In this document: piece after piece, positions 26,789-36,234 of the stretch | Layout: each line of letters opens with the position of its first letter | How positions within the stretch are numbered: the stretch's first letter is position 1 | Source: Maricaulis sp. | GTDB lineage: Bacteria; Pseudomonadota; Alphaproteobacteria; Caulobacterales; Maricaulaceae | DNA length: 64,000 bases | NCBI RefSeq assembly: GCF_030149515.1 | Contig: NZ_JASBRI010000024.1 | Span: forward strand, 124,001-188,000 | Direction of reading: 5' to 3' | Translations under genes and position numbers: made by a program | The notes under the pieces: generated by a model | What the model saw: the letters and a program-made list of their open reading frames with translations, nothing else | Told to the model about the DNA's origin: nothing | Databases searched by the model: none

Positions 26789-27985
26789 ATGACCCCGCTT
26801 GCTGCTGCCAATTCCAACCGGCTCGATCATCTCGACGTGTTGCGCGGGCTGGCCGTTCTGGGCCTGTTGTTCGCGCGCTTTCCCACCAAGGGCGGGTCGC
26901 CCATTGCGCTGGAGCATCCGGACATTCTGGGCTGGTCGCTGGGCGAACAGGCGGTCTGGCTGGCCAATTCGGTGATGGTTGACGATGCGATGCGCGGCCT
27001 CTTCGCGCTGCTCTTCGGTGTCTCGTTGTGGATGATGACCGGGCCGCGCGACGGCCGTCCGCTTGTGCCGTCCTGGTCCAGCTATCTCGTGCGCACGGCC
27101 GGGCTGTTCGCCTTCGGCCTGGGTTTCCATGTGGTCCTGCTCGCGGAAGCTTCCGACATCCTGCACGTCTATGCTCTCGCCGGCATTGTCGCGCTGGTGG
27201 TCTCGCGGCTGGACGCGCGTCTTCTGGTGCTGGGCGGTATCGGGGGGTTTGCGCTGCTGGCCGCGCATGACGCCATGGGCGATATCTCCACGACGCCCGT
27301 CACCGAAGCCATGATCGCCCATGCCGCGTCGGAACAGGCCGCCGGCTATCTCGACCATGTCCGCCAGTCGGTCGCCAATTTCACGGCCTGGAGCCTGTCG
27401 ACGGGGATCGTGTGGAAATGTCTGGAGGCGGGCAGCTATATGCTGCTGGGCCTTGGCCTCTACCGCATGGGCGCCTTCTCGGCGTGGTCGTCCGCCCGCC
27501 TGAAGGCGATGCTCGTTGCCGGCTATACCGTCGGTATTGCGGTGTGCGGCGGGATCGCCGTCATCCTGGCCGCCGGCGGGTTCGCCGAGATGGTCAAAGC
27601 CCATTTTCTCACCACGCTGGGCAAGCCCTTCATCGTGCTGGGCCACACCGCCGCGATCATGCTGATGATGCGTGCAAAGGCACCGCGCCGAGTGCTGATG
27701 GCAACGCTCGCGCCGGCCGGGCGGATGGCGCTGACCCTCTATCTGGCCGGCTCGGCGATGATGCTCTTCGCGTTCACCGGGGCCGGTTTCGAACTGGGCC
27801 CGTTCGACCGCTACGGCATCGCAGGCATGGCCGTACTGGGCTCTCTGGCGCTGATCGCAACGGCCCGGATCTGGCTGTCGCTCTTCCGCCGGGGCCCGTT
27901 CGAATGGGCGCTTCGGAGGTGGACCCAGACCGGCCAGGGCCTGCTCGGCCGCGTGCGGCCCGCTCGGGCGCTGAGCAGCGCCTAG
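26789..27985 (+). CDS. DUF418-family multi-pass membrane protein
   Basis: A 398-residue protein with about nine to ten hydrophobic segments. The opening HLDVLRGLAVLGLLFARFP and the C-terminal block GRMALTLYLAGSAMMLFAFT fit DUF418/DUF1624-type inner-membrane proteins related to acyltransferases. Function unknown. ATG 26789 is preceded by GGAGA. It is the first gene downstream of tRNA-Arg, and its 3' end overlaps the convergent pgeF by 4 nt. Confidence 0.78.
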   Translation: MTPLAAANSNRLDHLDVLRGLAVLGLLFARFPTKGGSPIALEHPDILGWSLGEQAVWLANSVMVDDAMRGLFALLFGVSLWMMTGPRDGRPLVPSWSSYLVRTAGLFAFGLGFHVVLLAEASDILHVYALAGIVALVVSRLDARLLVLGGIGGFALLAAHDAMGDISTTPVTEAMIAHAASEQAAGYLDHVRQSVANFTAWSLSTGIVWKCLEAGSYMLLGLGLYRMGAFSAWSSARLKAMLVAGYTVGIAVCGGIAVILAAGGFAEMVKAHFLTTLGKPFIVLGHTAAIMLMMRAKAPRRVLMATLAPAGRMALTLYLAGSAMMLFAFTGAGFELGPFDRYGIAGMAVLGSLALIATARIWLSLFRRGPFEWALRRWTQTGQGLLGRVRPARALSSA

Positions 27986-28767
27986 GCGATCAGTCCGATC
28001 ACGCCGCCCTGGCCGCCGAACACGCCGCTCTCGCCCCTATGGTGGGCGCGGCGGGCGGAGAAGAGGCGGACCTCCTCGGCATAGGTGCACAGCGGCGAGC
28101 ATTCGATCGCCGTCTCCGGCACACCGGCCATCACCAGCTGGCGGCGGCAGGCCTCGCCGACATCCAGCTGGGCCCCGCCCTCGGGATCGCGTGGCGAGAC
28201 CACGCCGCGCGTATTGCCCAGCGCTGTCTCGAACTCGGCCACCACTTCCGGGCCGACCCGGTAGTTCGCCGCGGAAATCGACGGGCCGATGGCCGCCACG
28301 AGGTCCGCCGGACGCGTGCCATAGGCCTGTATCATGGCCTCAACCGTGGCCGCGGCAATGTTCAACACCGTGCCGCGCCAGCCGGAATGGATGGCCGCGA
28401 CCGCGCCGCGCCCCCGATCGTGCAGCAGGATCGGCGTACAGTCGGCCGTCTGGCAGACCAGGCCCAGGCCGGGACGGTCGGTGATCAGGGCATCGGCTTC
28501 GCCGGCCGGCTGGTCCCCGCGGGGCGGACCGTCGACACGGATGACGTTGCGGCCATGCACCTGGGTGGCGAAGACCAGATGATCCAGCCCCAGCGCCCGG
28601 CGCAACCGCTCGCGGTTTTCCGCCACATTCGCCGGGTGGTCGCCGCGGGAACGGGTGACGTTGAGCGAGGCATAGGGGCCTTCGCTGACCCCGCCGGCAC
28701 GTGTGGTGAAGGCATGGACGAGACCGGGTGCCTCCAGCCCGTCCATGCGAATCAGATCGAGCGTCAT
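27982..28767 (-). CDS. pgeF: Peptidoglycan editing factor PgeF (YfiH/laccase-domain)
   Basis: A 261-residue cytoplasmic protein with Cu/Zn-type residues of the family: H71 in TQVHG, C110 in QTADCTPILL and H127 in AAIHSGWRGT. YfiH/PgeF in E. coli removes mis-incorporated L-Ser from UDP-MurNAc precursors; older names call it polyphenol oxidase. ATG 28767 overlaps the SelO stop by 4 nt, so selO-pgeF is one operon. Confidence 0.88.
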   Translation of the reverse strand: MTLDLIRMDGLEAPGLVHAFTTRAGGVSEGPYASLNVTRSRGDHPANVAENRERLRRALGLDHLVFATQVHGRNVIRVDGPPRGDQPAGEADALITDRPGLGLVCQTADCTPILLHDRGRGAVAAIHSGWRGTVLNIAAATVEAMIQAYGTRPADLVAAIGPSISAANYRVGPEVVAEFETALGNTRGVVSPRDPEGGAQLDVGEACRRQLVMAGVPETAIECSPLCTYAEEVRLFSARRAHHRGESGVFGGQGGVIGLIA

Positions 28768-30200
28768 GACAAGAAGCCTAGCCGGTCCCGGCCGAGATCA
28801 TAAGCCTCGCCCGCCTCCCGCACGCGCCCTATCAGCGTCTCGAAACCGGACCAGTCGTCACGCTCGGCGATCGCGTCCCAGGTCGCTTCCACCACATCGA
28901 TGGTCATCGCGACGGGATCGGGCCGTGTGAAACAGGCATGATCCAGCCGGTCCGGACGGATGCTGTCATGGGCCTCCATCTCCCCTTGCCAGGCCTGGAA
29001 GACCTCGCCGTCATAGGACGCCGCGCGGGGTCCGGCCATGGCGCGCGCGGCCGAGGCCCGACCGCCGAACCAGTCAAAAATGACAGCCTCCCAGGGCAGT
29101 TGCGAGGCTTCCATGAAGGCCAGGAAAGCCCGCACCAGACGCTCATCGGCATCGCGTCCCGCTGAAGCGAGGCCGAACCGGGCGAGGAAGGCATCCAGAA
29201 GGGCGATGCGATAGACGGCGGGGAAAGTGTTCAGCGCAGCCTCGAGCGACAGCCGGTCGCCGGCCTCCGCCAATGCGCCGGCAAACTGCTGCAGGGCCCA
29301 GAACACGGCTTCGGGCTGACGGGCGAAGCAATAAAGGCCCGTCTGGTCGAAATAGGCCGCCGTGAAGCCCGGTTCGTAATGCGGCAGGAAGCGCCAGGGC
29401 CCGTAGTCGAAACTCTCCCCGGTGACATTGATATTGTCGGTGTTGAGCACGCCGTGCACGAAACCGGCCGCCATCCAGCCGGCGGCCATGCGGGCATTGG
29501 CCTCAATCACCTTTTCCAGCAGGGCGGCGGGGCGGTCGTCGGCCGTTTCCAGTTCGGGATAATAGAGTGCGATGACATGGTCGATCAGCGCCTCGATCCG
29601 CGCGCGTGAATGTTCGAAGGCGTGGCGCTGGAAAGTGCCCAGGCGGACATGGGAATGGCCCAGCCGGGTCAGCACCGCCGACCGGGTCGGCGACGGCTCG
29701 TCATTGCGGGCAAGCTGCTCGCCGGTCTCGAAGACGGCGAAGGCCTTGGAGGTGTAGACCCCCAGCGCTTCCAGCATTTCCGCCGCCAGCACTTCGCGCA
29801 CCGCGCCCTTGAGGGTCAGACGGCCGTCCCCGCCCCGCGACCAGGGGGTCTGACCGGACCCCTTTGTGGCCAGGTCCAGCAGCCGGTCCTGGCTGTCACG
29901 CAATTGGGCGAAGAGAAAGCCCCGGCCGTCGCCCAGCTCGGGATTGTATGTGCGAAACTGGTGGCCGTGATAGCGCATGGCGCGCGGCTGTGGCTGGTTG
30001 TCCGGCAGGGGATCGAAAGCGTGGAAATGCGCCCTTTTTGCCACCTCATCCAGCCTGTCGAGCCCGATCTCGTGCGCCCAGCGCCCGTTCCAGAAACGCA
30101 GCTCGGCCCCGGGAAAGGCCGCGGGTTCGACCGGATCGGAGAATGCCTCGCCCAGGGCGGCAAAACGGGGGTCGGGCCTGTAGGCCGGGGTAAAGGTCAT
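28764..30200 (-). CDS. selO: Protein adenylyltransferase SelO (YdiU family)
   Basis: A 478-residue pseudokinase-fold enzyme. It has the family sequences RYHGHQFRTYNPELGDGRGF, DLATKGSGQTPWSRGGDGRL, and the metal/ATP-site HGVLNTDNINVTGESFDYGP. SelO transfers AMP to Ser/Thr/Tyr of proteins linked to redox stress. This form ends FLS and lacks the C-terminal selenocysteine or cysteine motif of animal and some bacterial members. It is coupled to pgeF by a 4-nt overlap. Confidence 0.9.
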   Translation of the reverse strand: MTFTPAYRPDPRFAALGEAFSDPVEPAAFPGAELRFWNGRWAHEIGLDRLDEVAKRAHFHAFDPLPDNQPQPRAMRYHGHQFRTYNPELGDGRGFLFAQLRDSQDRLLDLATKGSGQTPWSRGGDGRLTLKGAVREVLAAEMLEALGVYTSKAFAVFETGEQLARNDEPSPTRSAVLTRLGHSHVRLGTFQRHAFEHSRARIEALIDHVIALYYPELETADDRPAALLEKVIEANARMAAGWMAAGFVHGVLNTDNINVTGESFDYGPWRFLPHYEPGFTAAYFDQTGLYCFARQPEAVFWALQQFAGALAEAGDRLSLEAALNTFPAVYRIALLDAFLARFGLASAGRDADERLVRAFLAFMEASQLPWEAVIFDWFGGRASAARAMAGPRAASYDGEVFQAWQGEMEAHDSIRPDRLDHACFTRPDPVAMTIDVVEATWDAIAERDDWSGFETLIGRVREAGEAYDLGRDRLGFLS

Positions 30201-30240
30201 GTCTTCGAGCTAAGACCTTCGCGGCCCTATTGCAAACACA

Positions 30241-31167
30241 TCACCCGCGCAGCCCGTCGCCCAGCGCCAGTGCCGCCTGGTCGACCAGGGCCTTCGTGCC
30301 CGGCAGGACGGCGGTGAGATTGAAGTAGCCGTGCGGCAAGGCCTTGCCGAGCGTGTACCCGGTGGGGGTTCCCAGGGCCAGAAGACGGTCACGATAGGCC
30401 GCGCCTTCATCCAGCAGCGGATCCAGCTCGGCGGCAAAAATATGCGCCCGGGGCAGACCGGCCAGATTATTTTCGAACAGCGGGGAGACGCGCGGATCCC
30501 CGGCCTGTTCCATGTCGGTGAGATAGGCGCGGGCAATCTGGTCGAGGGTGAAGGCAGCGAGGAGATGGCCTTCGAGAGCTTTCAGCCGGGGTTTTCGCCG
30601 TTCGACCAGTTGCAGGAGCGGATAGATCAGGAGCTGGAAGCGGATCTGGCGGCGCCGGGTCTGGGCGAGCATGGCGGCGAGACCGCCACCGGCCGAATCG
30701 CCTGCCACAGCGAGCCGCGCCGGATTGGCGCCCGTCACCTCCGCCCCCTCGCCGGCAAGCCAGTCGAAGGCCGCCTGGGCGTCCTCGACTGCGGCGGGAA
30801 AAGTGTGTTCCGGAGCGAGGCGGTAGTCGATGGCCAGCACCCGCACGCCGCCATGGGCGGCCAGGCGGCGGCACAGCCTGTCATGGGTTTCCAGATCGCC
30901 GATGACATAGCCGCCACCGTGCAGAAAAAGCGTTGTGGGCGCGGGACTTGCCGAGCCAAAGGGCGTGTAGAGCCGGGCCGGGATCTCGCCCGCCGGACCG
31001 GGGATGGCCAGATCCTCCACGCGTTCCAGCGCCGGCGGTTTGACATCCATGAACGGCGTCGCGTCGCGCAGGGCCTTGCGCATGCGCGGTGCGGCGCGCG
31101 CCGGTTCGAACGGGTCGTCGATCCCGAATCTGGAGAGGGTCTGGGGCCAGCCTGTCGTGTCCATCAT
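30241..31167 (-). CDS. HSL-type alpha/beta hydrolase (esterase)
   Basis: A 308-residue carboxylesterase of the hormone-sensitive-lipase family. It has the oxyanion HGGG (83-86), nucleophile elbow GDSAGGG (S158), acid in AELDPLLDEG and histidine in LPHGYFN. It is probably cytoplasmic, as no signal peptide is seen. ATG 31167 or the next codon may start. Substrate unknown; it lies 40 bp upstream of selO's start, transcribed the same way. Confidence 0.88.
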   Translation of the reverse strand: MMDTTGWPQTLSRFGIDDPFEPARAAPRMRKALRDATPFMDVKPPALERVEDLAIPGPAGEIPARLYTPFGSASPAPTTLFLHGGGYVIGDLETHDRLCRRLAAHGGVRVLAIDYRLAPEHTFPAAVEDAQAAFDWLAGEGAEVTGANPARLAVAGDSAGGGLAAMLAQTRRRQIRFQLLIYPLLQLVERRKPRLKALEGHLLAAFTLDQIARAYLTDMEQAGDPRVSPLFENNLAGLPRAHIFAAELDPLLDEGAAYRDRLLALGTPTGYTLGKALPHGYFNLTAVLPGTKALVDQAALALGDGLRG

Positions 31168-31281
31168 GCGGAGTTAGCACAGCGCCATGACGGTGCAACT
31201 GCAACGAAGCCGGAATGGCATATTTCTGCGGATACAGGCGCACCGCGATACGGATGCGACGCTGCCGGACCCGCACCGGGA

Positions 31282-31506
31282 TCAATGCACCGTGATATCG
31301 CCGTCGCGCTGCAAGCGGCCCGCCAAGGCGTCCTCCATCACCGAGCGCAGCGCCCGCCAGGCATCCGCGCTTTCCGGCTGGCCCTGACCGTCCAGATCGC
31401 TCACCGCCTCATCGGCATAGCCGATCGCCTGGGCGCCGTGCAGATCGACCATGGTCCAGGCGATCTGGCGAATGTCTTCGACGGTGATGTGAACGCGAGG
31501 GGTCAT
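31282..31506 (-). CDS. Small hypothetical protein, 74 aa
   Basis: Starts at ATG 31506 (MTPRVHITVEDIRQIAWTMV), with AGGAG about 10 nt upstream; upstream in-frame codons lack such a site. It is a small acidic soluble protein with one amphipathic helix pair (IRQIAWTMVDLHGAQAIGYA, DAWRALRSVMEDALAGRLQR). I do not recognise a family. It may be a short regulator. It is preceded by an AT-rich stretch (31570-31610) with possible promoter character. Confidence 0.55.
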   Translation of the reverse strand: MTPRVHITVEDIRQIAWTMVDLHGAQAIGYADEAVSDLDGQGQPESADAWRALRSVMEDALAGRLQRDGDITVH

Positions 31507-31630
31507 GCGGGCGAGCTCCTGAATGGCGGTGTCTGCCCGCTTCAGGAGCAAGGGCGGGGCCAATCGGGGATCGCAATAAACAATAATTATTTCAATTGAT
31601 TAAGCCAAAACACAGGCTCAGCCGCACCGG

Positions 31631-32236
31631 TCAGCCCTGCCCTCCGGACGATTTTGCCGAGTCGTTCCGACCGGGTGCATAGCCACCATTGACCAGATAC
31701 TCGACCTCGAAAGGCGTGGAAGCCCGGCCCAGCGCTTCATTGCGATAGGGGAAGCGGCCGAAACGCTCGATCACTTCGCGGTGCTTGACGGCATGGTGCA
31801 GGGTGCCCTCACCGTCAAGCCTCTCGCGGGCCAGTTCGATGCAGCGGTCCTGATCGGCCAGGTCCTCGGAATGCATGAACGGCATATAGACGAAAGCGCG
31901 GCGACCCTCGGACACCGCCCAGTCGAACCCGCGCTCGATCATCCGGCCGGCCAGATCGCGCGCCAGCGGGTCGAATTCGAATGCCTTGCCGGAACCGCGC
32001 CAGACATTGCGGGGGAACTGGTCGAAAAGGAGGATCAGCGCCAGCGCCCCTTCGGCCGTCTCGCACCAGGGGTGCCCGCCCTGACGGAAAACGGCTGCCT
32101 CGCGCTCGATGGTCTTGCCGAAACGGCGGCGCATCTGCGCGTCGAACGCGGCGGAGACGCGATACCATTTTTCCGGCCCTGCCTCCTCGAACCAGAAGGC
32201 GAGAATCTCGTCGGCGGTGGGTCTTGGCCGGTTCAT
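31631..32236 (-). CDS. DUF924 family protein
   Basis: A 201-residue TPR-like protein. Characteristic DUF924 sequences are ADEILAFWFEEAGPEKWYRV, LILLFDQFPRNVWRGSGKAF and RRAFVYMPFMHSEDLADQDR. Function unknown. Its start overlaps the stop of the acyl-CoA ligase by 4 nt, so the two are co-translated and DUF924 may assist lipid metabolism, an inference from position only. Confidence 0.85.
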   Translation of the reverse strand: MNRPRPTADEILAFWFEEAGPEKWYRVSAAFDAQMRRRFGKTIEREAAVFRQGGHPWCETAEGALALILLFDQFPRNVWRGSGKAFEFDPLARDLAGRMIERGFDWAVSEGRRAFVYMPFMHSEDLADQDRCIELARERLDGEGTLHHAVKHREVIERFGRFPYRNEALGRASTPFEVEYLVNGGYAPGRNDSAKSSGGQG

Positions 32237-34026
32237 ACCCGAATATCGCCTGCCTGGATGGCGGCGTAAAGTTCCGGCGTGAGCGGTACATAGCGGCCTT
32301 CGCCGGGATGATCGAACCAGATCGGATCCCCGATCGCGGACGGGTCGAAACCCTGTTTGACCAGATCGACCTTGCGGAACTTGAACGTGCCTGTGGTGTC
32401 GGTCTGGCGCTGCAGGCGCAAAAAGAGCGGCCGGGCATACGCCGGCAAGCTGTCATGCACATGAGCGCGCAGCATGTCGAGATCGAGCGCCGTGTCGTTG
32501 GCGACCAGCGCCGCCATGCCGGCCCGCCCGGGATAGCCCGCCACTTCGACACCATAGACATTGGCCTGTTCGACCCCGTCCACGGCCAGCGCCTCGGCGA
32601 CCTCGCCCGTGGCGACATTTTCGGACTTCCAGCGGAAGGTGTCGCCGACCCGGTCGACGAAATAATAATGTCCCAGCTTGTCCCGGGTCATCAGATCGCC
32701 CGTGCGGAACCAGGCATCGCCCGCCTCGAACACGTCGCGCAGGATTTTCTTTTCGGTGTCCTCGCGGCTGCCATAGCCGTCGAACCGGAAACGCGCATCG
32801 TTCGGATCGATCCGGCCGATCGCCTCGCCGACCTCGCCGGGCCGGCAGGCGACACAGAAACCGTCCGGGCCGCGCACCGGCACTTCCGCCTCCATGTCGA
32901 ACTTCACCAGGTCGATATTGAAGCGGTGCTTGAGATAACCGGGCACGCGGCCGACGGCACCGGGTTGATTGGAGGCGTTGACCAGACCGACATTGCCCTC
33001 TGTGGAGCCGTAGAATTCGATGATGTCGGGCACGTGGAAACGGGCCTGGAAGGCCTCCCAGACATCCCGGCGCATGCCGTTGCCGATGGCACAGCGGATC
33101 GTGTGGTGCTTTTCGTCCCCGGTTTCCGGCGAATTGATCAGGAAGCGGCACAGTTCGCCGACATACATGAACATGGTCGCCTTGAAGCGGCGGGCATCGG
33201 ACCAGAAATTCGAGGCGGAAAAGCGCGGCCTGATGATCAGCGCGCCGCCGAAGGACAGCGCACAACCCACGCCGCACAGACCGCCGGTGGCATGATAGAG
33301 CGGCAGGACCATCATCATCCGGTCGGTTTCACTGGACTTGGACGCCACGGCGAAGACATTGAGATAGTAGAGCGCACGGATATGCGTCATCAGCGCCGCC
33401 TTGGGCAGGCCGGTGGTGCCGCTGGTGAACATTTTCAGCACGGGGTCTTCCGGTTTCACCCCGGCGCGCACGGAGAGACCGGGACGCGCATCGGAATATT
33501 CCGCCAGCGCAGCAGCGAAATCGCCGGCATCCTCGAACGCTCCGTCCAGCACCCAGACACCCATGTCGGACAAGCCGCATTCGCGGGCACTGGCAAAGGC
33601 CCCGGCCAGCTCGCCCTCGACGATAACCTGCCGGGTCTCTCCGATATTGAGGCAGTGCGCCAGCGAGCTTCCGGAAAGCTGATTGTTGATCAGGGAGGTC
33701 ACGATGCCGGCCTTGGACAGGCCGAACCAGATGGCGATGTATTCCCAGCGATTGGTCATGAACAGGGCCACGGTGTCGCCGGGCTTCAGCCCCTGCGCCA
33801 TCGCCCAATGCGCGACACGGTTCGCACAGGCATCGAAGGCCCGGTAGGAAATCTCGCCCTGATCCAGCAGCGCCATGGGCCGGTCGGGAAACCGGTCGAC
33901 CGTGTTTTCGATGTGATCGGGCACACGCACGCCGGAGCCCGAGCCGACCTTTTTCACTTCGCGCAGCACGCGAAGCATGCCGGTCACGTAGTCGAACTCG
34001 CGCTTGATCGCGGCGAACAGGCCCAT
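32233..34026 (-). CDS. FATP-like long/very-long-chain acyl-CoA synthetase
   Basis: A 597-residue adenylate-forming enzyme. It has the AMP-binding P-loop MFTSGTTGLPKAALMTH, IIEFYGSTEGNVGL and the C-terminal hinge FRTGDLMTRDKLGHYYFVDR. The FYGSTEGN form and the N-terminal helix-basic stretch resemble SLC27A/FATP enzymes and bacterial homologues, which activate very-long-chain fatty acids and can help uptake. No fad genes are adjacent. It is coupled to DUF924. Confidence 0.88.
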   Translation of the reverse strand: MGLFAAIKREFDYVTGMLRVLREVKKVGSGSGVRVPDHIENTVDRFPDRPMALLDQGEISYRAFDACANRVAHWAMAQGLKPGDTVALFMTNRWEYIAIWFGLSKAGIVTSLINNQLSGSSLAHCLNIGETRQVIVEGELAGAFASARECGLSDMGVWVLDGAFEDAGDFAAALAEYSDARPGLSVRAGVKPEDPVLKMFTSGTTGLPKAALMTHIRALYYLNVFAVASKSSETDRMMMVLPLYHATGGLCGVGCALSFGGALIIRPRFSASNFWSDARRFKATMFMYVGELCRFLINSPETGDEKHHTIRCAIGNGMRRDVWEAFQARFHVPDIIEFYGSTEGNVGLVNASNQPGAVGRVPGYLKHRFNIDLVKFDMEAEVPVRGPDGFCVACRPGEVGEAIGRIDPNDARFRFDGYGSREDTEKKILRDVFEAGDAWFRTGDLMTRDKLGHYYFVDRVGDTFRWKSENVATGEVAEALAVDGVEQANVYGVEVAGYPGRAGMAALVANDTALDLDMLRAHVHDSLPAYARPLFLRLQRQTDTTGTFKFRKVDLVKQGFDPSAIGDPIWFDHPGEGRYVPLTPELYAAIQAGDIRV

Positions 34027-34144
34027 TCAATTTCCTCCCGATTGCCGCGGAACACTAGGTAGGGGGCGGAACCGGTCAAGCAAACGCGGTCCCGGCCACG
34101 GAAAGTGTGATCCGTGTTTCAGAACATGACCGGCAAAATCCGCG

Positions 34145-35035
34145 TCAACGTCCGCGGCGCGTACCTTCGCGGCCGGTCTCCGCCAACAGCGCCAGGCATA
34201 CTGCCAGCAAGGGCAGATCCTTGAGCAGGAAATGCCCCGAACGCGCCAGTGCGGGGAAACCGCCCGCATCGCCGGCCCAGGCCCCGTCAAAGGTGACGAG
34301 GAAGGACAGGGTGAGCATGAAGGTGATCGCGGCCAGATGGAGGCCGATACGGTACAGGTGGGAAGAGAACCAATAGCCGGCGAGTGCGGCGACGGTCACC
34401 AGTTCGATGACGCCTATAACATGGGACGTGCCCTGGATGCCCAGCAGGGGCGGCATCCAGGAAAAGGCAAGATGCGTGGTGACCAAGGGGTCGATCCCCG
34501 CGGCCTCGGACGCGGTGAACTTCATCGCCCCGATCCAGCCCAGCACCAGGACCAGCCCGGCCCACATCACGATCTGGCTCCACAGACGCATCCCCGAATG
34601 GCGGTTGGAGAACATGCGCGAATTGTCGAAACTGGCGGCCCAGAAGACCAGGCCCAGCATCGCCAGATACTTGATGATGCCCTGGCCCGATCCGATCGCC
34701 GGAAAGCCGCCCTCGGCCTCCAGCCAGACCGGATTGGTGAACATCAGGGTCAGGGCAAGCGCCGCGTAGAGACCGAACATGGCCAGGCCGATGCGCCGGA
34801 AACTGCCCGAAGGCAGGGGCGCGCCGATCAGAACGCCGGCCACCAGCTGGTAGATGCCCAGGGTCCGCGCCGCCGAACTGGCCTGGTCCGACAGTCCGGA
34901 CAGGAAAGCATGGCCGGCGATCCAACTCTCCACGGTCGACGTTCCCACGGACGTGAAATTCATCGCGGCGAACCAGATGAACATCACGGCCAGCGCGAAC
35001 CGCGAGAAGATCAATGCATTCCCCGGTGACAGCAA
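34145..35035 (-). CDS. Tandem-duplicated DUF417 (YkgB/RclC-like) membrane protein
   Basis: A 296-residue protein starting at TTG 35035, with GGGAGG 7 nt upstream. Two related halves are visible: FAAMNFTSVGTSTVESWIAG ... GGFPAIGSGQGIIKYLAMLG in the first, and GAMKFTASEAAGIDPLVTTH ... GGFPALARSGHFLLKDLPLL in the second. The second half is a canonical DUF417; the first is a diverged copy. Together about eight membrane segments. The E. coli relative RclC is part of reactive-chlorine resistance; no RclR or RclA is next to it here. Confidence 0.78.
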   Translation of the reverse strand: MLSPGNALIFSRFALAVMFIWFAAMNFTSVGTSTVESWIAGHAFLSGLSDQASSAARTLGIYQLVAGVLIGAPLPSGSFRRIGLAMFGLYAALALTLMFTNPVWLEAEGGFPAIGSGQGIIKYLAMLGLVFWAASFDNSRMFSNRHSGMRLWSQIVMWAGLVLVLGWIGAMKFTASEAAGIDPLVTTHLAFSWMPPLLGIQGTSHVIGVIELVTVAALAGYWFSSHLYRIGLHLAAITFMLTLSFLVTFDGAWAGDAGGFPALARSGHFLLKDLPLLAVCLALLAETGREGTRRGR

Positions 35036-35295
35036 GACCGGCCTCCCTCGACTGACCCCTCCAGCCTGCCGGCATGGAGGCTAGCACCCCGCCCCGCGGC
35101 TGACGAGGCCGGGTTCAGCGGGCCGGAAAAATTCTTCGGGAGAAAACCTGAAGATGTCCGTCGCCGCCTGTCGGACAACGAAGCATGGTGCGGCCTGCTG
35201 CCCCCAGCCTTGAGCGCGCTCCATGTGAGCATGGACCCCGACACCGAGACCGGCGACGGGCCCGGGTCGAGCGGAGCGGGAACTAAGGAAAGAAA

Positions 35296-35380
35296 TGGTG
35301 CCCCTGGCCCGACTCGAACGGGCACTTCCGAAGAAAACGGATTTTGAATCCGTCGCGTCTACCAATTCCGCCACAGGGGC
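35296..35380 (-). tRNA. tRNA-Leu (anticodon CAA)
   Basis: On the minus strand: acceptor GCCCCTG/CAGGGGC, D arm with GG-rich loop, anticodon stem around TTCAAAA (anticodon CAA), a class II variable arm TTTTCTTCGGAAGTG-type and T arm with TTCGAGT, followed by encoded CCA. 85 nt. The long variable arm confirms Leu. Confidence 0.95.
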
Positions 35381-35531
35381 CCGGTGCGGGGTCGCGGCGC
35401 CGGGCCGCGAGCGGTGGCGCAAGCTGCCCATGAAGCGGGGGCAAGTCAACATCCTAATCCGCTCGACGGGCACGCCTGTCATGGCTAGGCTCGCGGCGCT
35501 TGTCCGCCGGTGTGAAAGACCCGTTCTCCCG

Positions 35532-36149
35532 ATGACCGAAACCGCTGCCTCGCGAGGCCTGATCGGCGCCCTTGAAGCCATCGCCGCCGACGCCCCGGAC
35601 GAGGGCATTTCCCTGGGCGAATTCGTCGACGCGCTGGGCGAGCGCGCCTTCGGCGTCATCCTGTTTGCCATGGCCCTGCCGGTCTCGATCCCGTTTCTCT
35701 ACGGCGTACCCCAGATCATGTCGCTGCCGATGATGGCACTTTCGGTGCAGATGGCGCTCGGCCATGACGAGCCCTGGCTGCCGGCGCGCTTCAAGTCGCG
35801 GCCCGTCTCCAAGGCCGCGCTGACGCGGATGGCGCGCGGCGGGCGCAAATGGTTCGGCTGGCTGGAAGCGCTGGCGCGGCCGCGCCTGCTGATCCTTTCC
35901 GGCCCGTCGGCCGAGCGGATCGTGGGCGGCATTTTCATGCTGTTCTGCGCGTCGATCATGGTGCCGCTGCCCGCCACCAACACCACCCCGGGCATCGCGC
36001 TGGCCATTGCGGCACTGGGCCTTCTCACCCGCGACGGCCTGCTGATCCTGGCCGGCCTGGTGCTGGGCACCGTCTGGATCACGCTCTTGTTGCTTTTAGG
36101 ATCGGCCCTGGTCGATGTAATCAGGGATTTCATACAGTCCGTCCTGTGA
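35532..36149 (+). CDS. ExoD-family membrane protein
   Basis: A 205-residue inner-membrane protein. ATG 35532 begins the conserved block; an earlier ATG (35481) would add 17 atypical residues. The family sequence LGEFVDALGERAFGVILFAM, ALPVSIPFLYGVPQIMSLPM and the C-terminal hydrophobic helices (FMLFCASIMVPLPATNTTPG, IALAIAALGLLTRDGLLILA) are typical of ExoD, first found as a rhizobial exopolysaccharide synthesis/regulation factor. Exact function unclear. Confidence 0.82.
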   Translation: MTETAASRGLIGALEAIAADAPDEGISLGEFVDALGERAFGVILFAMALPVSIPFLYGVPQIMSLPMMALSVQMALGHDEPWLPARFKSRPVSKAALTRMARGGRKWFGWLEALARPRLLILSGPSAERIVGGIFMLFCASIMVPLPATNTTPGIALAIAALGLLTRDGLLILAGLVLGTVWITLLLLLGSALVDVIRDFIQSVL

Positions 36150-36234
36150 GCACTATTTTGTGTGCGCATTGGACGCAGTGCCGACGGCCGGGAAATCCGG
36201 AAGATATCCGCCAAGATTTGCGAGTTGTAGCGAC

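Noticed and set aside
31981-34062. 693-residue plus-strand frame opposite the acyl-CoA ligase
   Set aside because: Antisense to a complete adenylate-forming enzyme with all motifs.
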